Below, one piece after another: positions 7,052 through 11,525 of a stretch of DNA of 11,525 nucleotides (positions are counted from its first letter, which is position 1; each line of letters starts with the position of its first letter). The stretch spans positions 1 through 11,525 of the forward strand of contig JACQNT010000216.1 in NCBI GenBank assembly GCA_016202915.1, written 5' to 3'. Under the pieces are notes generated by a model that was not told where the DNA came from, ran no database searches, and saw nothing but the letters and a program-made list of their open reading frames with translations. A program made the translations under genes and the position numbers. The stretch is from Acidobacteriota bacterium. Lineage in GTDB: Bacteria; Acidobacteriota; Polarisedimenticolia; Gp22-AA2.

Positions 7052-8364
7052 ACCGACTCCACAGGGGGATCGCCATCGCGCTGCTCCTGGGCGCTCTGCC
7101 GGCGGGCGCCGCCGCCGCGGCACCTCCCGAGGACAGGGGCCAAGGAATCGTTTATTCGGTCACCCTCGACGACGTCATCCACCCGATCAGCGCGCGTTTC
7201 CTCAAGGGGGCGATCCGCAAGGCGAACGACGAGGGCGCGGTCCTGCTGATCATCAAGCTCGACACTCCCGGGGGCCTCGGGTCGTCGATGGAGGAGATGA
7301 TCCGCGCCATCACGACGTCGCGGGTCCCCGTGGTCGTCTTCGTCAACGGCAGCAAGGCGGCCTCGGCCGGCTTCTTCCTGACCATCGCCGCCGACGTCGC
7401 GGTGATGGCGCCGGGGACGCGCTTCGGGGCCGCCCATCCGATCGCGGTGGTCGGCGAGATCCCGAAGGATTCGCCGATGATGGCCAAGGTGGAAAACGAC
7501 GCGGCGGCCTACGCGCGCACCCTGGCGGCGAACCGCGGGCGCAACTCCAGGGCGGCCGAGGAGGCGGTGCGCAAGAGCAGCGCCTTCACCGAGCGGGAGG
7601 CCCTGGACCTGCGCCTGATCGACTACATCTGCCGCGACGAAGGGGAGATCCTCGCGGTGCTGGACGGGAAGAAGATCCGGCGCTTCGACGGCTCGAGCCA
7701 GGTCCTGCGCCTCGACCGGGTCCGCCTGGCGTCACTGGACATGAGCGGCCGCGAGAAGTTCCTCAGCATGCTGGCGGATCCGACCCTGGCGGTCCTCCTG
7801 CTGTCGATCGGCATGCTGGGGCTGTACGTCGAGTTCACGCACCCGGGCCTGATTTTCCCCGGCGTCATCGGAGGGGTCTGCCTGCTGCTTTTCGCGCTGG
7901 CCACCCAAACGCTGCCGGTGAACTGGGTCGGCGCCGCCCTGATCGCTCTCGCCATCGTCCTGTTCCTGCTGGAGATCAAGGTGCCGAGCTACGGGATGCT
8001 CACGCTCGGGGGGATCGCCTGCCTCATCCTGGGCTCGCTGATCCTGTTCAAGCCGTCACCGGAGGGGATCCCCGAGCTGCGGGTCGCGCGCGGGGCCATC
8101 GCCTCGATCGCCGGGACGGCCGGGGTGATCATGGCGATCCTGACGACGCTGGTGGTGCGCTCCCAGCGGGGCCGGGCGACCACCGGGACGGTGGGGCTGG
8201 TCTCGGAGGAGGGGACGGCGCTCACCGATCTCGATCCGGAGGGGCGCGTGTTCGTCCACGGCGAGTACTGGAACGCCCAGGCCCGCCGCCCCATCAGGAA
8301 GGGCGCGCGGGTGCGCGTCACCCAGGTCCGCGATCTGGTGCTGGAAGTGGAGGAGGTCTCTTAG
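7048..8364 (+). CDS. Long-form NfeD membrane serine protease (ClpP class, 1510-N type)
   Basis: Long NfeD proteins join a ClpP-like protease to membrane helices and an OB-fold, and act with stomatin-type partners in membrane quality control. Best studied is Pyrococcus PH1510, which cleaves stomatin. The 438-residue product has a signal peptide (about 1-23) and a ClpP-class domain (about 33-235). Five predicted helices follow (about 246-263, 268-286, 292-310, 317-334 and 350-370), then a C-terminal NfeD OB domain (about 374-438). The nucleophile is Ser106 in GSKAASAGFF. Lys147 in AKVENDAAAY aligns with the general base. Their spacing (41) equals that of Ser97/Lys138 in PH1510, so the dyad is intact. 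The ATG overlaps the aminotransferase stop (ATGA); the open frame extends far upstream, but the signal peptide supports this start. A stomatin gene follows after 29 bases. Confidence 0.94.
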   Translation: MNRLHRGIAIALLLGALPAGAAAAAPPEDRGQGIVYSVTLDDVIHPISARFLKGAIRKANDEGAVLLIIKLDTPGGLGSSMEEMIRAITTSRVPVVVFVNGSKAASAGFFLTIAADVAVMAPGTRFGAAHPIAVVGEIPKDSPMMAKVENDAAAYARTLAANRGRNSRAAEEAVRKSSAFTEREALDLRLIDYICRDEGEILAVLDGKKIRRFDGSSQVLRLDRVRLASLDMSGREKFLSMLADPTLAVLLLSIGMLGLYVEFTHPGLIFPGVIGGVCLLLFALATQTLPVNWVGAALIALAIVLFLLEIKVPSYGMLTLGGIACLILGSLILFKPSPEGIPELRVARGAIASIAGTAGVIMAILTTLVVRSQRGRATTGTVGLVSEEGTALTDLDPEGRVFVHGEYWNAQARRPIRKGARVRVTQVRDLVLEVEEVS

Positions 8365-8384
8365 ACGCGGCGGTGGTCCGCGGC

Positions 8385-8389
8385 GGAGG
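8385..8389 (+). promoter_or_regulatory. Ribosome-binding site deciding the SPFH gene start
   Basis: GGAGG ends four bases before the ATG at 8394. It excludes the upstream in-frame GTG at 8373, which would place this site inside the coding sequence. The spacing is short but workable, and the ATG at 8403 is rather far from it. Confidence 0.6.
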
Positions 8390-8393
8390 TGCC

Positions 8394-9146
8394 ATGCCGG
8401 GAATGATCGGAATTCTCATCATCGTGGGATTCGCCCTGTGGGTGATCTCCAGCATCAAGATCCTCAACGAGTACGAGCGCGCGGTCGTCTTCCGGCTCGG
8501 GCGCCTGCTCCCGCAGGCCAAGGGGCCGGGCCTGGCGATCATCGTCTTCCCGATCGATCGCATGGTGCGGGTGTCGCTGCGCACCGTGGTGCATGACGTC
8601 CCTCCCCAGGACGTGATCACGCGTGACAACGTCTCGGTGAAGGTCAACGCGGTCGTCTACTACCGGGTGATGGATCCGAAGAAGGCGGTGGTGGAGGTGG
8701 AGCAGTACCACTACGCCACCTCGCAGCTGGCGCAGACCACCCTGCGCTCGGTCCTCGGCCAGGTGGAGCTGGACGATCTGCTGAGCCAGCGCGAGCGCCT
8801 GAACGCCGAGCTGCAGCAGATCCTCGACCGGCACACCGATCCGTGGGGCATCAAGGTGTCGGCCGTCGAGGTGAAGCACGTCGACCTGCCGACCGAGATG
8901 CAGCGCGCCATGGCGAAGCAGGCGGAGGCGGAGCGGGAGAAGCGGGCCAAGGTCATCCACGCGGAAGGGGAGTTCCAGGCTTCCAGCCAGCTCAGCCGGG
9001 CGGCCGATGTCATCTCCGCCAACCCGACCACCCTGCAGCTGCGCTACCTCCAGACCCTGACCGAGATCGCAACGGAGAAGAACTCCACGATCATTTTCCC
9101 CGTCCCGGTCGACGTGTTCGAGGCGCTGAGGAAGAAGTCGGACTGA
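8394..9146 (+). CDS. Stomatin/SPFH (band 7) membrane protein, slipin type
   Basis: SPFH proteins form large oligomeric cages or microdomains in membranes; in prokaryotes the slipin group is paired with NfeD proteases. The 250-residue product has one N-terminal hydrophobic anchor (about residues 3-21). The band 7 domain follows, containing EYERAVVFRLGRL, PPQDVITRDNVSVKVNAVVYYRV and LRSVLGQVELDDLLSQRERL. Then comes an Ala/Glu/Arg-rich coiled coil (about 160-200), and the end is the slipin tail IIFPVPVDVFEAL. Length and architecture match bacterial slipins. The start is set by GGAGG four bases upstream of the ATG. The adjacent long NfeD gene is the expected partner and possibly its protease. It precedes the GGDEF gene by 51 bases. 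Confidence 0.95.
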   Translation: MPGMIGILIIVGFALWVISSIKILNEYERAVVFRLGRLLPQAKGPGLAIIVFPIDRMVRVSLRTVVHDVPPQDVITRDNVSVKVNAVVYYRVMDPKKAVVEVEQYHYATSQLAQTTLRSVLGQVELDDLLSQRERLNAELQQILDRHTDPWGIKVSAVEVKHVDLPTEMQRAMAKQAEAEREKRAKVIHAEGEFQASSQLSRAADVISANPTTLQLRYLQTLTEIATEKNSTIIFPVPVDVFEALRKKSD

Positions 9147-9159
9147 GGGCGGGCGGCCG

Positions 9160-9178
9160 GGGCGGCGCCGGACCGCCC
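9160..9178 (+). other. GC-rich intergenic hairpin
   Basis: GGGCGG (9160-9165) can pair with CCGCCC (9173-9178) around a seven-base loop, in the gap between the SPFH and GGDEF genes. No T-run follows, so it is not a classical intrinsic terminator. It may stabilise or process the transcript or partly uncouple the second half of the run. GC-rich DNA forms such stems easily, so the call is weak. Confidence 0.3.
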
Positions 9179-9197
9179 AGGGAGCGGGGCTCGGGGC

Positions 9198-10232
9198 ATG
9201 GACGAATCGGATCGGCTCAGGGAAGACCTCAAGGTGGCGCGCGCCGCCCTCGGCGTGGCGCGCCATCTCGACCTGGAGGCGGTCACCGAGGCGTTCGTGC
9301 GCGCGGCCCAGGAGCACGGGCGGGCCACCGCCGCGCTCCTGTACCTCTACGACGGGGAGCAGGACACCTTCCGCCTGAAGGCCGGCCACATTCCCCCCGA
9401 GGACCCGCGCCGCAAGGGGATCGTCACGCTGGACCTCGCGGAGCTGCGCGGGCCCGGCTCCGCGTCGGCGAACTGGACGCCGATGATCACGCGGGCCCCG
9501 GAAACGCTCCGCAGGCTGGCGATCGACACGGTGCTGGCGGTGCCCCTGCCGGGGGCCGGGACGCTCCTCGGGATGCTGCTCCTGGCCCGCGAAGACCGGG
9601 CGATCACGCCCGAGGAGGCGGAGCGGATTGGCCGCCTGATCCCGGAGCTGGTGCCGGCGCTTCTGAACGCCGTCCTCGTGGAGCGCTACAAGGAGCTCAT
9701 CATCAAGGACGACCAGACCGACTCCTACAACCGCCGCTTCTTCGATCGCTTCCTGAGCGAGGAGGTGTACCGCGCGCACCGCTACGGCACGTCCCTGTCG
9801 CTGATCTTCCTCGATCTGGACAACCTGAAGGAGATCAACAACCGCTACGGCCACGCCATGGGGAGCAAGGCGCTGCGCGAGGTGTCGCGCCGAATGGTCG
9901 GGGAGATCCGCGGGAGCGACAAGCTGTTCCGCTACGGCGGCGACGAGTTCTGCGTCGTCCTGCCCGAAACTGATCTACGCGGTGCCTGCGATCTGTCGGA
10001 GCGGCTGCGGCTGTCCCTGGGCAGCCGGGTGTTCCTGGTGGACGACACGCCGGGGATGGCGATCACGGCATCCTTCGGGGTCGCCGCCTACCCCGATCAC
10101 GCGCGCACCAGCCTCGGGCTCATCAAGTGCGCCGACAAGGCGATGCAGCGCATCAAGCAGGCCGGGAAGAACTCCATCGGGGTGTCCGAGGCGGCGGAGG
10201 AGACGCCGCGGATCGCGTGGGGCAAGAGGTGA
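9198..10232 (+). CDS. GAF-GGDEF nucleotide cyclase, candidate Hypr-type cGAMP synthase
   Basis: GGDEF enzymes make cyclic dinucleotides from two NTPs at a homodimer interface in the cytosol. The 344-residue product has an N-terminal GAF-like sensor (about 20-160), a short helical linker (LVERYKELIIKDDQTD) and a GGDEF domain (about 170-335). The catalytic GGDEF is residues 247-251, the inhibitory I-site RxxD is Arg238-Asp241 (RGSD), metal-binding Asp206 is in FLDLD, and guanine-contacting Asn214 is present. The second guanine contact, Asp344 of PleD (GHxxGD), is Ser223 here (GHAMGSKAL). In the Hypr family (Geobacter GSU1658) Ser at this site relaxes specificity so that 3',3'-cGAMP is made. The usual LTGL entry motif reads QTDS. 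I infer an active enzyme with altered or mixed product; plain c-di-GMP synthesis remains possible. The ATG has G-rich sequence upstream. Its stop overlaps the SPOR gene (GTGA). Confidence 0.93.
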   Translation: MDESDRLREDLKVARAALGVARHLDLEAVTEAFVRAAQEHGRATAALLYLYDGEQDTFRLKAGHIPPEDPRRKGIVTLDLAELRGPGSASANWTPMITRAPETLRRLAIDTVLAVPLPGAGTLLGMLLLAREDRAITPEEAERIGRLIPELVPALLNAVLVERYKELIIKDDQTDSYNRRFFDRFLSEEVYRAHRYGTSLSLIFLDLDNLKEINNRYGHAMGSKALREVSRRMVGEIRGSDKLFRYGGDEFCVVLPETDLRGACDLSERLRLSLGSRVFLVDDTPGMAITASFGVAAYPDHARTSLGLIKCADKAMQRIKQAGKNSIGVSEAAEETPRIAWGKR

Positions 10233-10777
10233 GCGATGGCCGCGCGACGATGTCGCTGGTCCTCCGCGTGGCGATCGTGGCGGCGCTCCTGCTGGGCCTC
10301 TTCCGGTGGGTAGGGTGGAGGGAGCCGGGGCCGGACGCGGGGGACGGCGCCGGCAGGGCGGCCGCACCCTCCCCCGATCTTCCGGCGGCACGCGCCGGCG
10401 TCCGGCCGGACCTCTCGATGGACCTCAGCTTCTACAGGGCTCTCGGCGGGTCGCGCGCCGAGCCAGGCGCGCCCGCGGCGCTGCTGCCGGACGGCGGGAA
10501 GGGGCCGGACCGCGGGCCGGAGGAACCGCCCGGCGCGGGCGGCGCCTTCGTCGTGCAGGCCATGGCGACGCGCGACGAAGCGGCGGCACGCCGTCTCCGT
10601 GACCGGCTGGCGGCGCACGGCCTGCCGGCGGTGCTGGTGGAAGGGCGCGCCGGAGGGGGCGCGATTTACCGTGTCCGGGTGGGCCGCTATCGCGAGCGGC
10701 GGGCCGCCGAGGCGGTGGCGCGCCGGATCCACGAGGAGCACGGCCTGGTGACGTGGGTCCTGAGGGAGGCGGAGTGA
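10229..10777 (+). CDS. Membrane-anchored SPOR-domain protein
   Basis: SPOR domains bind peptidoglycan glycan strands stripped of peptides, typically at division septa, as in FtsN or DamX. The 182-residue product has one N-terminal membrane anchor (about residues 9-27, LVLRVAIVAALLLGLF). A Pro/Gly/Ala-rich periplasmic linker (about 30-105) follows; within it is DLSFYRALGG, resembling the FYxxL element common ahead of SPOR domains. The C-terminal SPOR repeat (about 107-182) contains FVVQAMATRDEAAARRLRDR and YRVRVGRYRERRAAEAVARR. The GTG start overlaps the GGDEF stop by four bases. An ATG at 10250 would remove seven residues before the anchor and is a fair alternative. The open frame continues upstream inside the GGDEF gene, but that part is a shadow. 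It is four bases from the next gene, so the GGDEF, SPOR and GspE-like genes are probably co-transcribed. Confidence 0.9.
   Translation: MSDGRATMSLVLRVAIVAALLLGLFRWVGWREPGPDAGDGAGRAAAPSPDLPAARAGVRPDLSMDLSFYRALGGSRAEPGAPAALLPDGGKGPDRGPEEPPGAGGAFVVQAMATRDEAAARRLRDRLAAHGLPAVLVEGRAGGGAIYRVRVGRYRERRAAEAVARRIHEEHGLVTWVLREAE
10764..10774 (+). promoter_or_regulatory. Ribosome-binding site of the GspE/PilB-like gene
   Basis: GGGAGG (10764-10769) and GGAG (10771-10774) lie within the last codons of the SPOR gene. The second ends seven bases before the ATG at 10782, an ideal spacing. It supports ATG over the GTG immediately before it in the same frame (10779). Confidence 0.6.
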
Positions 10778-10781
10778 AGTG

Positions 10782-11525
10782 ATGGAGAGACGGAACGGCG
10801 CCGACGGCCGCAGGCTGTTCGGCGAGATCCTCGTCGAGGCCGGTCTGGTGACGCGCCGGGGCCTCGCCTCCGGCCTCGAGGAGCAGCGGCAGCGGCGCGG
10901 CAGCCTCGGGTACAACCTCCTGAAGCTCGGGCAGGTCACTCCCGCGGCGCTCCATCTCTTCCTCAGGCAGAGCGGGGATGTAATGGCCCCCGACCTCGTC
11001 GAGGCGCTACGCACCTCACCGGCGGTCGATCGGATCCCCGCGCGCCTGGCCCACTTCTACGGCATGGCGCCCGCGCGGGTGCGCGACGGCGTCCTGACGC
11101 TCGCCGTGGCGGCGGCCGACACCCCCCGGCTGATCCCCGCGGTCGAGGAGCTGACGGGGTTGCGCGTCGAGCCCCTCGTCTGTCCGCCGTCCTGGATCGC
11201 CGCTGTCCTGGCGAGCTTCTACCCCGCCGAGATCGAGCCGGGAGTGATCTACCGGGCCGCGGGCGACAATGTCTTCGTGCTCTCCGAGGGCCGGCGGGGG
11301 CTGAGGCCGATGCTGCCCGAGGCGCTGCGCCCGGAGGCGCCCGCCGCGGAGTGGCTGCGGTCGATCTGTGCCGAAGGGATCCGCCGGGGAGCGCGCACCC
11401 TGCAGATCGAGCCGGCCCGTTCCGGCCTGCGGGTGGCCTTCCGCGGGGCGCGCGGCGAAGAGCACCTCATGTCCCTGCCGCGCGGCGCCTACGCCGGCAT
11501 CGCCAGGCTCCTCGAGGGGCTCGCC
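10782..11525 (+). CDS. GspE/PilB-like protein with MshEN domain, N-terminal part
   Basis: The gene is cut by the window's right edge; 248 codons are visible with no stop. Residues 12-63 form two tandem MshEN motifs: FGEILVEAGLVTRRGL in a 24-residue unit (12-35), a 5-residue spacer, and SLGYNLLKLGQVTPAAL in a 23-residue unit (41-63). MshEN domains precede type II secretion and type IV pilus ATPases and can bind c-di-GMP. Residues about 70-150 continue the GspE N-terminal fold (LTLAVAAADTPRL, ELTGLRVEPL). From about 190 the chain resembles the start of the ATPase N1 subdomain, but the usual ASDIHIEP reads ARTLQIEP (204-211), and the RxDG element in the following FRGARGEE is not conserved. Walker motifs would lie beyond the edge. 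It may be a true secretion or pilus ATPase or a degenerate paralog. It follows the SPOR gene by four bases. Confidence 0.82.
   Translation, partial: MERRNGADGRRLFGEILVEAGLVTRRGLASGLEEQRQRRGSLGYNLLKLGQVTPAALHLFLRQSGDVMAPDLVEALRTSPAVDRIPARLAHFYGMAPARVRDGVLTLAVAAADTPRLIPAVEELTGLRVEPLVCPPSWIAAVLASFYPAEIEPGVIYRAAGDNVFVLSEGRRGLRPMLPEALRPEAPAAEWLRSICAEGIRRGARTLQIEPARSGLRVAFRGARGEEHLMSLPRGAYAGIARLLEGLA

Noticed and set aside
5735..7123. A 462-codon minus-strand open frame opposite coaD and the aminotransferase
   Set aside because: It has the Arg/Pro/Gly/His-rich composition of a shadow frame, and both sense genes have full motif support.
9160..9178. Intrinsic terminator between the SPFH and GGDEF genes
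   Set aside because: The stem has no U-tract after it, so it is listed only as a hairpin.
8361..9854. A 497-codon minus-strand open frame opposite the SPFH and GGDEF genes
   Set aside because: It is an antisense shadow rich in Leu/Arg/His/Val runs, without any domain; the sense genes are certain.
10127..10228. Upstream extension of the SPOR gene inside the GGDEF gene
   Set aside because: The added residues are Arg/Gly-rich shadow sequence, and the membrane anchor begins only after the GTG at 10229.

Overview
The window is a dense, very GC-rich (roughly 70 % by eye) stretch of bacterial chromosome. It carries a four-gene Tol envelope operon on the minus strand and, divergently, an eight-gene run on the plus strand. 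A Tol system and a SPOR protein imply a Gram-negative (diderm) cell. The GC content, the compact TonB-like TolA and the GspE/PilB-type protein with an MshEN domain would suit Acidobacteriota or a Myxococcota/Desulfuromonadota-like lineage. I cannot place it more exactly, and this is inference. I see no insertion sequence, integrase, CRISPR array, tRNA or rRNA.

Minus strand, transcribed right to left from about 3510: tolQ (ExbB/MotA family), tolR (ExbD family), a TonB/TolA-type energy-transducing protein, and tolB (beta-propeller). This is the usual Tol-Pal order. pal would be expected just left of the window, and an extended -10 promoter candidate lies there at 22-30. Positions 3469-3615 hold the divergent control region, where a near-consensus sigma-70 promoter for recN and a weaker one for tolQ overlap at their -35 boxes.

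Plus strand from 3616: recN, coaD, a class I aminotransferase, a long NfeD-type membrane serine protease and its stomatin/SPFH partner. These are followed by a GAF-GGDEF nucleotide cyclase, a SPOR-domain membrane protein and the N-terminal part of a GspE/PilB-like protein that runs off the right edge. Five junctions in the window are 4-base ATGA/GTGA overlaps and no plus-strand gap exceeds 51 bases, so long polycistronic transcripts are likely.

The most interesting gene is the GGDEF protein. Its catalytic motif and inhibitory RxxD site are intact, but the Asp of the GHxxGD motif that reads the guanine base is Ser (GHAMGS). That substitution marks the Hypr GGDEF enzymes, which make 3',3'-cGAMP instead of, or as well as, c-di-GMP. 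Two genes downstream lies an MshEN domain, a fold known to bind c-di-GMP, whose tandem motif keeps its spacing but has lost key residues. The two together hint at a local nucleotide signalling module with altered specificity linked to envelope or pilus/secretion functions. This is a hypothesis from sequence only.
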